Assembly (NCBI RefSeq): GCF_024763615.1
Contig: NC_077222.1
Location: forward strand, 89,218,001-89,282,000
Direction of reading: 5' to 3'
Origin: Phlebotomus papatasi
Lineage: Eukaryota > Arthropoda > Insecta > Diptera > Psychodidae
DNA: 64,000 nucleotides
The translations under genes and the position numbers were made by a program. The first letter of the stretch is position 1; each line of letters starts with the position of its first letter. Under the pieces are notes generated by a model, which saw nothing but the letters and a program-made list of their open reading frames with translations, was not told where the DNA came from and did not search any database. This document shows positions 22,696-35,704 of the stretch, one piece after another.

Positions 22696-24527
22696 TAAGG
22701 TACATCATCTAAGTCACGAGTTCGAGCATTTCGCAAGGCCTGGGATGTCTTGCCACCCCTTTTAAATATTTATTACTTTATTTGCTGATCATTTCAAAAA
22801 TAAATTATTCATAATTTAGTAAATTTCATTATTGGCTTTTTTCTGGTTAAAGCGACTACTACCACAAACATCAAGGTTTACAAAAGCTACATAATAAATC
22901 ACATTTTCTTCATTTAAGGAACTTCCTTTCTCAATTTTTCTATCCAAGTAATTTTGAAGTCAGTGTTGAGACTTTCCGAGAAACGCCCAAGAGTTCTCCA
23001 TCAGTAATTTTTGGCGGGAAATAAGAAAAGCATAGCGTTGACTTAATTTAACACGCTGAGGGATTTTTTATCAATTTCGTCTTAGATGTCTTCCTTATTG
23101 CGCGATGGCCTCAAAATGGATGGGAAAAAATGGTCCTGAGAAGTCCACCCTCCGGAAAATTGAATCAAACCCATTCATCAAAATTTCCATGAATACATTA
23201 CAGGCGTATCTCGCTTTTCCGCACTGTTTGTCCATGGGCAAAAAAAAGCGTGGCAATTTTCCACGAAGCTCCTCATTCTCTCAGGTGGTTTTTTGCGGTG
23301 TTAAGCATTAAAACTGAATCCGTAAATGGTGTACATCTGTGCCAAAGTGACTCTTTTTCCCCCGTCCTAACACCCTATCCCCCCTTTTTCCTCGATCTCA
23401 CCAATAGCTTCGGATGTTCTCTTTGATTTGAAAGGAAAATTTATTGAGATGTAGAGCGTGAGATTGATTCCCATTCACTGAAGCCCCATTTTCCGGTCGC
23501 AATGCAGAAAAGTTTCTAGCTTTTGATGAGGAATCTCAATTACATTGCGAGTCGTCCTTATGTGGTCAAAGTGTTCATTATAACTTCATTTTGTCCATAA
23601 TAAAATGTTTAAATTGAAAGTTACCCCATAAACTCTACCATATCCCATCCAAATGACTCGAATTCTCAAGTTGAGAGAATTTTCCAATTGAATTTAAAAA
23701 GCTTCCCTCATATTCCATGTGAGTAGGTTCTCCTTTGAACTCCACACAATTCACTATGGACAGAAAAAGTAGTTGTACTTGTGGGGGTGGAACTGGGGTC
23801 AAATGCCCTGAACACATTCGCATATAGTTCAGTAAATACAGCCTGAAACGAAGGCTAAAACTACTCTCAATGTCCAACGTATGGTAAGTGGTGGCATTCC
23901 AATGTAAACGAACCATAAAATTTATATCCATAGAAATTACGCTAAACAATCAGTCCATTTATTCAGTGGATTCAGGACATGGGAGAAAAGAAAGTTTTTT
24001 CCGGTATTGTTAGTTCTTCAAATGGGACGCTTTGAGCGGATCATGTGTGAAAAGTTAGGGGACAACTTTTTGACCCATTTCCGGTGCATTGTGGCATGAC
24101 ACAAGTGAAATTAATTAATGTCTTTATATGTGGGTAGAGGCTTCCTGCTATCATAATCAAGAATTTATAGTTCATTTGAAGCTTAAACATAAGCCACATC
24201 GTATTCAATTTAATGCAATAACGAACTAGTAAATTCAATTTTAGTTTAGACAAAAAAAATCGAAGAATTTTAATTTGAATAATGCTGCTATTCAAATGAA
24301 AAATGGTAAGGGCAACTCTTTCTTCTGAAGCCCTGAACATTCTCTTAGTGACTTTAGTAATATACGCCGGGAACAGTTTGATCGAGGCGATCCTTTGCTC
24401 CGAAATTCAACTCAAAATCGAATTTTTAAGTAATTCGAACTAAAAGCATCACGAGAGCCATTCTCCGTGGTCGCCTGTATACAATACCATCTACCACAAT
24501 CTTAACTGGACCTATCAATGGCCATTC
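22696..24527. other. Apparently unique DNA, no gene recognised
   Basis: Frames at 23105-23311 (+) and 23635-23949 (-) have no recognisable domain. More balanced composition at 23.0-24.0 kb. Confidence 0.3.
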
Positions 24528-27500
24528 CCAATGATGGATACATAAGTTCATGAACACGCACCGATGCGCATTAGTGCAACTAAAACATAATTCATAATAT
24601 TTAAAATTAAATAATTTGGTCAATTTTTTATTTAGGTTTTCTAATGGTAAGACCCCAATGTTTTGATAAAGATTGTTAGTGTAGAACCTGTTCTAACTTT
24701 CTATGATGACTACTTAAGTTCCTGAACACGCACGCATTAGTGCAAATAAAACATTATTCATAATATTTAAAATTAAATAATTTAGCGTATTTTTTATCCA
24801 GCTTTTCTAACGGAAAGACGTCAATGTTTTGCTAAAGATTGTTAGTGCAGGACCTGTTCTAATTCTCTATGATGACTACTTAAGTTCATGAACACGCATG
24901 CATTAGTGCAAACAAAACATAATTCATAATATTTAAAAATTAAATAATTTATCCAATTTTTTATCCAGCTTTTTTAATGGTAAGACCCCAATGTTTTGCT
25001 AAAGATTATTAGTGTAGGACCCGTTCTAACTTTCTATGATGACTACTTAAGTTCCTGAACACGCACGCATTAGTGCAAATAAAACATAATTCATAATATT
25101 TAAAATTTAATAATTTAGCCAATTTTTTATTCAATTTTCTAATGGTAAGACCCCAATGTTTTGCTAAAGATTATTAGTGTAGGACCTGTTCTAATTTTCT
25201 ATGATGACTACTTAAGTTCATGAACACGAACGCATTAGTGTGAACAAAACATAATTCATAATATTTAAAATTTAATAATTTATCCAATTTTTTAACCAGC
25301 TTTTCTAATGGTAAGACCCCAATGTTTTGCTAAAGATAGTTAGTGTAGGACCTATTCTAAATTTCTATGATCACTACTTAAGTTCATGAACACGCACCGA
25401 TGCGCATTAGTGCAAACAAAATACAATTCATAATATTTAAAATTTAATAATTTAGCCAATTTTTTATTCAGTTTTCTAATGGTAAGACCCCAATGTTTTG
25501 CTAAAGATTATTAGTGTAGGACCTGTTCTAATTTTCTATGATGACTACTTAAGTTCATGAACACGCACGCATTAGTGCAAACAAAACATAATTCATAATA
25601 TTTAAAATTAAATAATTTAGCGTATTTTTTATCCAGCTTTTCTAACGGAAAGACGTCAATGTTTTGCTAAAGATTGTTAGTGCAGGACCTGTTCTAATTC
25701 TCTATGATGACTACTTAAGTTCATGAACACGCATGCATTAGTGCAAACAAAACATAATTCATAATATTTAAAAATTAAATAATTTATCCAATTTTTTATC
25801 CAGCTTTTTTAATGGTAAGACCCCAATGTTTTGCTAAAGATTGTTAGTGTAGAACCTGTTCTAACTTTCTATGATGACTACTTAAGTTCCTGAACACACA
25901 CGCATTAGTGCAAATAAAACATAATTCATAATATTTAAAATTAAATAATTTAGCGTATTTTTTATCCAGCTTTTCTAACGGAAAGACGTCAATGTTTTGC
26001 TAAAGATTGTTAGTGCAGGACCTGTTCTAATTCTCTATGATGACTACTTAAGTTCATGAACACGCATGCATTAGTGCAAACAAAACATAATTCATAATAT
26101 TTAAAAATTAAATAATTTATCCAATTTTTTATCCAGCTTTTTTAATGGTAAGACCCCAATGTTTTGCTAAAGATTATTAGTGTAGGACCCGTTCTAACTT
26201 TCTATGATGACTACTTAAGTTCCTGAACACGCACGCATTAGTGCAAATAAAACATAATTCATAATATTTAAAATTTAATAATTTAGCCAATTTTTTATTC
26301 AGTTTTCTAATGGTAAGACCCCAATGTTTTGCTAAAGATTATTAGTGTAGGACCTGTTCTAATTTTCTATGATGACTACTTAAGTTCATGAACACGCACG
26401 CATTAGTGCAAACAAAACATAATTCATAATATTTAAAATTAAATAATTTAGCGTATTTTTTATCCAGCTTTTCTAACGGAAAGACGTCAATGTTTTGCTA
26501 AAGATTGTTAGTGCAGGACCTGTTCTAATTCTCTATGGTGACTACTTAAGTTCATGAACACGCATGCATTAGTGCAAACAAAACATAATTCATAATATTT
26601 AAAAATTAAATAATTTATCCAATTTTTTATCCAGCTTTTTTAATGGTAAGACCCCAATGTTTTGCTAAAGATTATTAGTGTAGGACCCGTTCTAACTTTC
26701 TATGATGACTACTTAAGTTCCTGAACACGCACGCATTAGTGCAAATAAAACATAATTCATAATATTTAAAATTTAATAATTTAGCCAATTTTTTATTCAG
26801 TTTTCTAATGGTAAGACCCCAATGTTTTGCTAAAGAGTATTAGTGTAGGACCTGTTCTAATTTTCTATGATGACTACTTAAGTTCATGAACACGAACGCA
26901 TTAGTGTAAACAAAACATAATTCATAATATTTAAAATTTAATAATTTGGCCAATTTTTTAACCAGCTTTTCTAATGGTAAGACCCCAATGTTTTGCTAAA
27001 GATTGTTAGTGTAGGACCTATTCTAAATTTCTATGATCACTACTTAAGTTCATGAACACGCACCGATGCGCATTAGTGCAAACAAAATACAATTCATAAT
27101 ATTTAAAATTTAATAATTTAGCCAATTTTTTATTCAGTTTTCTAATGGTAAGACCCCAATGTTTTGCTAAAGATTATTAGTGTAGGACCTGTTCTAATTT
27201 TCTATGATGACTACTTAAGTTCATGAACACGCACGCATTAGTGCAAACAAAACATAATTCATAATATTTAAAATTAAATAATTTGGTCAATGTTTTATCC
27301 AGCTTTTCTAATGGTAAGACCCCAATGTTTTGCTAAAGATTATTAGTGTAGAACCTGTTCTAACTTTCTATGATGACTACTTAAGTTCCTGAACACGCAC
27401 GCATTAGTGCAAATAAAACATAATTCATAATATTTAAAATTTAATAATTTAGCCAATTTTTTATTCAGTTTTCTAATGGTAAGACCCCAATGTTTTGCTA

Positions 27501-29058
27501 AAGATTATTAGTGTAGGACCTGTTCTAATTTTCTATGATGACTACTTAAGTTCATGAACACGCACGCATTAGTGCAAACAAAACATAATTCATAATATTT
27601 AAAATTAAATAATTTAGCGTATTTTTTATCCAGCTTTTCTAACGGAAAGACGTCAATGTTTTGCTAAAGATTGTTAGTGCAGGACCTGTTCTAATTCTCT
27701 ATGATGACTACTTAAGTTCATGAACACGCATGCATTAGTGCAAACAAAACATAATTCATAATATTTAAAAATTAAATAATTTATCCAATTTTTTATCCAG
27801 CTTTTTTAATGGTAAGACCCCAATGTTTTGCTAAAGATTATTAGTGTAGGACCCGTTCTAACTTTCTATGATGACTACTTAAGTTCCTGAACACGCACGC
27901 ATTAGTGCAAATAAAACATAATTCATAATATTTAAAATTTAATAATTTAGCCAATTTTTTATTCAGTTTTCTAATGGTAAGACCCCAATGTTTTGCTAAA
28001 GATTATTAGTGTAGGACCTGTTCTAATTTTCTATGATGACTACTTAAGTTCCTGAACACGCACGCATTAGTGCAAACAAAACATAATTCATAATATTTAA
28101 AATTAAATAATTTAGCGTATTTTTTATCCAGCTTTTCTAACGGAAAGACGTCAATGTTTTGCTAAAGATTGTTAGTGCAGGACCTGTTCTAATTCTCTAT
28201 GGTGACTACTTAAGTTCATGAACACGCATGCATTAGTGCAAACAAAACATAATTCATAATATTTAAAAATTAAATAATTTATCCAATTTTTTATCCAGCT
28301 TTTTTAATGGTAAGACCCCAATGTTTTGCTAAAGATTATTAGTGTAGGACCCGTTCTAACTTTCTATGATGACTACTTAAGTTCCTGAACACGCACGCAT
28401 TAGTGCAAATAAAACATAATTCATAATATTTAAAATTTAATAATTTAGCCAATTTTTTATTCAGTTTTCTAATGGTAAGACCCCAATGTTTTGCTAAAGA
28501 GTATTAGTGTAGGACCTGTTCTAATTTTCTATGATGACTACTTAAGTTCATGAACACGAACGCATTAGTGTAAACAAAACATAATTCATAATATTTAAAA
28601 TTTAATAATTTGGCCAATTTTTTAACCAGCTTTTCTAATGGTAAGACCCCAATGTTTTGCTAAAGATTGTTAGTGTAGGACCTATTCTAAATTTCTATGA
28701 TCACTACTTAAGTTCATAAACACGCACCGATGCGCATTAGTGCAAACAAAATACAATTCATAATATTTAAAATTTAATAATTTAGCCAATTTTTTATTCA
28801 GTTTTCTAATGGTAAGACCCCAATGTTTTGCTAAAGATTATTAGTGTAGGACCTGTTCTAATTTTCTATGATCACTACTTAAGTTCATGAACATGCACCG
28901 AAGCGCCTTAGTGCAAATAAAACATAATTCATAATATTTAAAATTAAAAAATTTAGCCAATTTTTTATCCAGGTTTTCTAATGGTAAGACCCCAATGTTT
29001 TGCTAAAGATTATTAGTGTAGGACCTGTTCTAATTTTCTATGATGACTACTTAAGTTC
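24528..29058. repeat. Satellite array, ~167-bp monomer, higher-order structure
   Basis: About 27 tandem monomers of 165-172 bp, each with CTACTTAAGTTC, GAACACG, GCATTAGTG, AATTCATAATATTTAAAA, AAGACCCCAATGTTTTGCTA and GGACCTGTTCTAA. Monomers fall into types by diagnostic changes: B has TAGCGTA and ACGGAAAGACGTC, C has GCATGCATT, D has TTATTCAGTTTTC, E has GAACGCATTAGTG, F has ACCGATGCGC. The order is A-BCDEF-BC-BCDBCDEF-A'D-BCDBCDEF-G. The block BCDBCDEF occurs twice at exactly 1333 bp (25892-27224 and 27556-28888) and shares private variants such as CTATGGTGAC and AAAGAGTATT. Monomer length is close to one nucleosome. No coding. Confidence 0.95.
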
Positions 29059-30940
29059 AAAATCTCCAGATCTAAGGCTTTGTCGTATTGCTTACTTTCT
29101 GGTCAAGTTTTTTTGAAAAAAATCACATTTTTCCAATTTTTTTTTCATTTTTTTTTTGTAAGAGGTCTACATTTTGTCCACGGACAATAGAAACCTTATT
29201 GGAAAAATCGTATTTTCGAATTTGTCAATGTCCAGATTAAATTCAGAAAATTCAGTTCTCAATCGATTTGAACCGGTTGGTTACCGGTCTGCAATAAAAA
29301 ATAATGAGGTGTGTCTTCTGGATTTCTTTCGGAATAGTGTAGCATAATCTTAGGCTTAGAAAATGCAATATCCATGCAATGATACAACTTCAAAATAATA
29401 ACGTTGACATTCTTCAAGCAGAAATCCAATTAGAGAATTAATTGACCGATTTATGTAGCTAAATTATATAAATTTCCAACAAAACCCAGAGATATCATGA
29501 GAATTTTAATAAATTTGGAATAATTTGTAACATATGGAGCATCTCTAAACAATAAATTGTATGCAAATGACGTTTGAGGACCGTGATTTACACCCACTTT
29601 TAATAGAACATTTCCCATAAGCCTAAATGGCCCTTTGCGGGCCACAAGTTAATTAATGCGCAGTTGACAATCCTAACGTTAATTAATAATGCTATCATTT
29701 GCACTAATATACGATAAGCTTACATAGTGACCATCGTGGTCACGTGGTAAGATTAATTTATTTAATTAGGCCCCATCGATGACATGTCATTCGGTGGCAT
29801 TTAACGAATGGGTATCACTGTGATGGGGATGTCTGGCAACAAATTGCAGTGCACAAGTTCTTGCGTATTGCTATAAAGGGAACGGGGATTCTGTCTTTCG
29901 ACTACGTGACACACTCCAATCTTTGCAATTAAATTAAATTGCATCGTGTCTTCTGGTGCGGTTTTCTTCCTATTAACAAACACTGGTGGGCTTCTCTGGG
30001 GAATGAGAATGCCATCGACATGATCCACTAGAGGACAATGGGGGAGGTTTAAAATGAAGCAAGAGATGAACGACTGGGACAAAAAAGAGGATGTTTTGTA
30101 TCGCATAATGGCTCCAGTTGGGAACAAAAGACATCTCCAACAAGTGCGAGATGGAAAAATTCTCGGGGTCTTCAAATGATGGTGATTGAAGCAATTTCCG
30201 TAAAGGTGTCTCATAGTTTTTTTGTCCTACAACAGTTTATGAAATTCAAAAAGATTGGGAGTGAGGAATCCAAGTTTAATTTCAAAATTAATATCTTGCA
30301 ATAACGTATGAATACTGAAAGTATTCTTTGCTTTACGCTTGGCTTGCAAGTAACTTTACTTTATACTTACACTCTATGTTTACAGCATTTAATATATTTT
30401 GAAAAACCAGTCCAGTGCTGTTAAAAAAATTAAGATTTTCGGGAACTGGGCTAAGCCTCGAGACTGAAGACCGCTTTAGTTTACGAACCTACTCTTCAAG
30501 TATGAGACAAATATTTAAACTCTGAATCATTAAATCGTGTTTCAAAATTCAAACATTAATCTTTTTGCTCGAACTCCACGCTATTTATCAATCTGATCCG
30601 TCTGGTCGTTATCAAGCTTAAAAGCTAAACCGTGAGAGATAACAACTTGGGCAGATCCTGCAATGAGTACAACGAATAACACAGTTGTTAGAGAAACCCA
30701 GTAACTTAGATATAACCCTCTTGGTAGATCGAGGATACAATAAGAAGGTTGAGATAATGTCAAACCCGTACGCAGATCTACCAACTACAGAATCGAGAAT
30801 TAAATCTCAAGAAACTTTTTATAAAAAAGCATCTACGACAATTATTTACTAAATACTTTAAGGACGAGGGGATCAAAAATTAAGGGTAAGAGAAAATCAC
30901 TTTTTCTGACTTTTAAGAGCAAAACCGAACTTTAGAAGGC
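29059..30940. other. Flank of the satellite and unique DNA, no gene recognised
   Basis: 29230-29300 holds a short ACCGGTT-family trace. The longest frame is minus 29801-30214 (137 codons) with no recognisable domain or signal peptide, so I do not call it a gene. Composition is balanced from 29.6 to 30.2 kb. Confidence 0.3.
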
Positions 30941-30960
30941 CGTTGGAAAAATTTCACTGT

Positions 30961-30978
30961 TGGGTCACCGGTGACCCA
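30961..30978. repeat. 18-bp perfect palindrome
   Basis: TGGGTCACCGGTGACCCA, followed 8 bp later by CCTTCGAGGGTTAA. The latter resembles the end of TTAA-type elements (a similar end is at 2482-2497), so this is probably a transposon-end palindrome rather than an operator. Confidence 0.6.
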
Positions 30979-31201
30979 ATCGTCCTTCGAGGGTTAATCC
31001 GGCATTGAAGTCTGAATCGTTCAGACGTGGCTAAGTCCATATCCATGACCATTTTGAACTGTTCAGTTCGGATATCCTCCCAAGTTGGTCGTCTGGTCTA
31101 TGCCATTAGTCTATCAGATCCTGGATATTCCTCGCCTTGTCGCAATATAAAACAGTACCAATAACCGTTGTCTATGCGAATTACAGAACTTACTAACATT
31201 A

Positions 31202-31880
31202 GATGCTCGGTCAATAGATTAATTTGCATAAAAAGAAACACGGATTTTGACCTAGATCCTTCTCCTCCTAGGAAGGGGCCAAGAAGCTCCGAAACGTTGT
31301 CCAAGTAATAAAGAAGGAGAATAATCTAGGTCAAAATCCGTGTTTCCTTTTATCCGAACTTCCTAACTGTATATAATCAGGAGACTGCAATTTTCATTGT
31401 TAGAGACCCTCTCTAGAGACTGTAACTACCTATATTAGAAACGAATAAATGAGTACCAGACTAATTCGTCTTTTGTGAAGTTTGAAGCTGGCTGTTTCAT
31501 TAGGATTCTAAACCGGAACACGCTCGATTGGCTGAACGAGTTAAGTTAGTCTCAAGCAGCTAGGTCGAACTTCTGTTACATATAGCTATCGTTTACGGCG
31601 GTTAAACCAGGGTAAGTGAAAGAATCAACCAACCTTAAATAATAGAATTAAACTGTTGTTGCAGATTAAAAGACACGGATTTTGACTTAGATTCTTCTCC
31701 TCCTTTATTGCTCATCAGAATGGTCACATTTTGACCATTAGCATGCAAATGTTTTTCAGTGAACATACTTGAGTAAGGAGCCAATAAACTCCGAATGGTT
31801 GTTTGAGTAATAAAGGAGGAGAAGGATCAAGATTAAAATCCGTATCTTTTTATCTGAATTCGTCTATTGACCGAGCATCA
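31202..31880. repeat. Composite of two related inverted repeats
   Basis: First hairpin: AAAGAAACACGGATTTTGAC (31231 on) against GTCAAAATCCGTGTTTCC (ending near 31347). Second, diverged copy: 31668-31852, with GACACGGATTTTGACTTAG against AGATTAAAATCCGTATC. Outermost GATGCTCGGTCAATAGA (31202) and its inverse near 31863 enclose both. Loop sequences contain CTCCGAAACGTTGTCC and a decayed version of it. Non-coding. Confidence 0.65.
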
Positions 31881-32210
31881 AAAACTATTGTTGCGTTACT
31901 ATTCGCAAAACCTCGTCTAAGAGTTACTTAACAGCACTACGTTTGGGGTTGATGGCCTGCATTAATCTATTTTTCCAGGATAACGGTTTCATGAATTGTT
32001 TGGGTTTCCAACAATAAATGATCTAGCGGAATGAATTTCTTTGAACGGGACAATCGCTGCCTCGTCCCTTGAAAACAAGGTAGACTTTAAAAAAATAACT
32101 GCAACAACCCAGGTAAGCATTATCTTATTGATAAATACATTTTGAAATAGTCGCCATTCCGAATATAATCTGCAATTGAATGCTTAACATTCATTGCGTT
32201 TTTTTTTGGA

Positions 32211-32523
32211 TCTCAGTGGCGCAATAGGTACGACTGTTGGCTCTAAGGCGGTGAGATCTCTGACTCGACCTCATAGCTGTGAGTTCGAGTCCCGTCCGAT
32301 GCAAGCAACTGAATTTCGAGAAAAAAGGCATTTTTCACTGTGATAAAACGTAATAAAATGCACCGCCTCTGCCCAAAAAATCTTCAGGAGCACGGAAGAA
32401 GCATTCACTACGGGGAATGCGTTCCTGGGCGATCTACGATCAGCAGATTCTTCCAACACGAGGCATATTGAAATGATTACACTGTAATACCACATAGTGT
32501 CTCGATACGATTAATAATAATTC
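32211..32523 (+). mobile_element. tRNA-derived SINE
   Basis: Pol III box A TGGCGCAATAGG (32217-32228) and box B GAGTTCGAGTCCC (32281-32293) form a tRNA-like head after a T-rich run. About 210 bp of unrelated body follow, then the tail CTCGATACGATTAATAAT. That tail is shared with the LINE 3' ends at 19839-20100 and 55098-55366 (CTCGACACGATTAAYAAT), so the SINE was probably mobilised by that LINE's machinery. A cloverleaf is not preserved, so it is not a functional tRNA. Confidence 0.75.
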
Positions 32524-32559
32524 CGTATTTTATGTTATATCAGTTCCAAAAATCTTTTC

Positions 32560-33050
32560 GGTAAAAATCCCGGACGCCACAATCCAGAATTGGTCAAAAT
32601 CCCGAATGGGCTAAAATCCTGACAAGCCAGATTCCGAAACATAAAATCCCAAAATCCCAAAATCCAAAATCCCGAAAGCCATAATTCCGGAAGCCAAAAT
32701 CCCGAAAGCAAAAATCCCGAAAAGCGGAATTCTTGAAATGCTAAAATCCCGAAAAGACGATATCGAAATTCTAAAATGCCAAAATCCCGAAAAATATGAT
32801 TATCCCAGAGATCTTTTCCTCCTGAATTTCACCCATTTTTTCCATTCGTATTCCTCTAGAACTGATCCGATCCTGATTCCTTCATGATTCAGCATATTAG
32901 TTTTTTTGGGATTTTAGCGTTCCGGATTTTCCGGATCTTGAAAGCTAGATTTTGGCTTTTGGGATTTTGGCTTTCGGGATTTCGACCCATTCGAGATTTA
33001 GGTTTGCGGGATTATGGCTTTCGGAATTTTTGAATTCGGGATATAGTCCA
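32560..33050. repeat. Inverted array of AAAATCCCGAAAGCC-like units
   Basis: 32560-32800 is a degenerate tandem of ~12-16-bp units (AAAATCCCGAAAGCC and variants). 32905-33045 is the same tandem inverted (GGCTTTCGGGATTTTGGC). About 100 bp of unrelated sequence separates them, so the whole folds back. Possibly the subterminal repeats of a non-autonomous DNA element. Confidence 0.75.
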
Positions 33051-33059
33051 GCACCGGAT

Positions 33060-34965
33060 TATCATTTGCATATTTTTAATTAAATCAATGTGTAATGAGT
33101 TCCAATAAACATCTAGATAGAGTATTCCATCATCAAGACTATTTCGAAACGGTACCGCATGAGGTATATGAGCGTAATTGAGAAGCAAATGTTGTTAAGC
33201 TAATACGCCTAAATTAGATTCAGTAAACTCATTTGGTTTACAAGAATGACTTTAGTAGATCGACTCTTTCAGTAGTTTTTTGTAGCTCATTAAGGGGACT
33301 ATAGGTCCCTATTGGTTACGAAATCACACTAAAGTCAATCTTCAATACAAATGACTTATTTCGTCAAAAACTTCGAGAAAATAAATCAGGAGTGAATAAA
33401 GTTTGATCGTTGAAAGATCTGTAGGTATCAATTCATAATGACTAACTTTAAGAATGTTATAAGCTTGCTCTTTGTAAGGCCTTTTAAATGAATATTATTT
33501 AGAAATCATTTAATTAAGATGAAAAACAATTTTGACTTTGAGAAGGGTTGGAAGAATTGAACAGAATAAATAAATAACTCATTGTAGAAAAGAATGTTGC
33601 TTTGTCTAGAACCTTTCAAATCTTAAGAGAATATCTATAACCGTTCGTCTAAAAAATATAAACAGAAAACGAACAAAATTCATAAACGACTTTTCTAACA
33701 AAGAATTTCAGAAGAATACGCCAAAATCTTTGAGCAAAATATAATAATTCTTTGTGAAGATGGTGAATTGAGATATGAAGAGATATTTTGATAGATAAAA
33801 TGACACAATCAAGCTCTAGAATAAAAGAATTTATAAGCCTCCAGTTGTTCTGAGATATTCTGACGGCGTCAATTTTCCTCGTCCATTTTTCCCTTTTTGC
33901 AAATTATTCCGTTCCATCGCGCCCAGGAATTTCTATATTGCCACGAACTTCAATTAAGCATCTGAATAGAGATGAACACAGCTCAAGATACCATGCAGAA
34001 TTATAAGATGTCGAGACAATTATGTCTCTCCCACTTACCCAGAGACTTTTCTTAGGCCCGGCACCAGGGGTATGAGTGGACCAGAATGTGAATGCCAAAA
34101 ATTTGTGGTCTGAAGGGTGGAATGTGAGACTGGAAAATTTGAATTCAGAACGGACGATGGAAAAAAATCACCCGCCCGAGACATTCTGTCACGATTGTCG
34201 CCAAGAAAAAAAAAGGCCAAAGCCAAGCAGTGAAATAATGGCTCAACTTACACCAAAATATAGACCATTGACACAGTAAATCATATTCATTGAGCAATTT
34301 TTATGCGAAATTTATGTCTTGGGCGTCGTTCTATGAGAGCCAAGACAGGGCATGAAGAATGCTGGCAGAAATCCACCATGAAAGTTGAAGATGAAAATAT
34401 TACTATCTCGCAATGGTACTTCCTTGACTAAAAGAAATTCCATCACATGCGAATTAGGAAATTCAATTCTGATACTTCTTATACCATGGTTAAATTCCAA
34501 ATTTTACCGGATCACGAAAATCAACCCCAAAATCATGGTATAGGATGCAGCTCGCGTGGAAATTCGGAAAGTAAATGGAGAAAAAAAAGACTGTATGGAA
34601 ATTCTTTCTCTTTCAATGGATTAAACTCTGACTTCACGTTCCGTTCCATTTTAGATTCATCGTCGTCTTTACCTTCTTGAAAGTTGCAATCATTTGAGAC
34701 ATGGGATTCCTGCATATTTCTCAGCGTTGCAGAGAGATTTTCTTACAAGCCGAGGGGTTAGTAGGAAAGGATTTACATAGGAGTTAGTAGTTCGTTTCTT
34801 TTGCATTATAGAAACTTTTCAACATTTGAATTCCCATATAAAATTTTAAGTGATTTGAACTTGGATTTGAAACTATTTTAATAAAGAACTAAAGAACTAC
34901 TTCTAAAACTTTTAACGGTTATGGGCCATTACCATGAAGAAAAATATTCACAATTTTGGTAATTC
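33060..34965. other. Apparently unique DNA, no gene recognised
   Basis: Plus-strand frames 34076-34279 and 34447-34680 are of mixed composition but have no domain, no signal peptide and overlapping shadows on minus. I do not call them genes. Confidence 0.3.
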
Positions 34966-35095
34966 TCCATTCATGAAAGCACGCAAAAAAGTCCACTTTG
35001 GAATCCGATTATCTCGTTGACTTTTAGTTGTTATTATTCAGTTTCTTGATGAAACTGAATGATAACATGATCTAGATTGTCTTCATGAATGGAGA
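34966..35095. mobile_element. Short inverted-repeat element
   Basis: Ends CTCCATTCATGAA and TTCATGAATGGAG are perfect inverted copies 130 bp apart, with a small internal palindrome AGTTTCTTGATGAAACT. Non-coding MITE-like unit. Confidence 0.5.
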
Positions 35096-35227
35096 TAATC
35101 TAGATCTTAGTGAAATCACTGCAAATGGATATCTTTAATCGTTTGATACTCAAATTGAAGCAGTGAAAGAGATAATAAGAGGAAATTGGAACCAAGTGCC
35201 TGGCAAGTTGGCCTTTTTATATGGAGC

Positions 35228-35441
35228 AATTTGAAGCCAATTCCTAAATTGATCTCGGACTCAGCTCACAATGCTCCAAGGAAAAAATTTATTTAAACAA
35301 AAATTTAGTATATTTATCCCTCCATACGGAAAGGTATCTATTAATACGGAAAAACTTCTCACTTTTTAAATATTTAGCATAACGAGTGCAGAAAAATTCC
35401 CACACGCATTTGTATGTGAAAGTAAGAAATTGGCTTCAACT
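35228..35441. mobile_element. MITE family with TTTGAAGCCA ends, copy 1
   Basis: Left ATTTGAAGCCAATTCCTAAA, right TTGGCTTCAA, inverted. The interior (GATCTCGGACTCAGCT, AAAAATTTAGTATATTTATCC, ATACGGAAAGGTATCT) recurs at 51994-52216 at ~85% identity. Confidence 0.7.
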
Positions 35442-35544
35442 TTGAAGACCACTCGCCGGGGACTAGATTGCAACCATTACCATTTTAAAACAGGAACAAT
35501 ATTTTTTTCCGGCGCACTTCTGACACATTGTGACCGTCTTTATG

Positions 35545-35687
35545 CCCAACGCACAATAACTTTCGTTTTGTAAACATGTTTTCGAAACTGTCTACGAGAC
35601 TGAGCGAGATGACTAGATCTAGATCTCACTTACTCTCATTAAAATGTCAAAAACATGTTTACTAAACAAAAGTTATTGTGCTTTGGG
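35545..35687. mobile_element. Inverted-repeat MITE (GCACAATAACTTT ends)
   Basis: Left GCACAATAACTTTCGTTTTG...AAACATGTTTT and right AAAACATGTTTACTAAAC...AGTTATTGTGC are inverted copies (~37 bp), with an inner AGATCTAGATCT palindrome. No open frame. Confidence 0.7.
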
Positions 35688-35704
35688 AATTATGGTGCCT
35701 ACGT

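Noticed and set aside
24528..29058. CRISPR-like array
   Set aside because: Repeats are ~167 bp head-to-tail without unique spacers, in a eukaryotic context; it is a satellite.
29801..30214. 137-codon minus-strand open frame
   Set aside because: No domain, signal peptide or family resemblance; overlapping frames on both strands; length is not exceptional for more balanced-composition DNA.
32211..32295. Possible functional tRNA gene
   Set aside because: Boxes A and B are present but too far apart and no cloverleaf can be drawn; the body and LINE-like tail make it a SINE.
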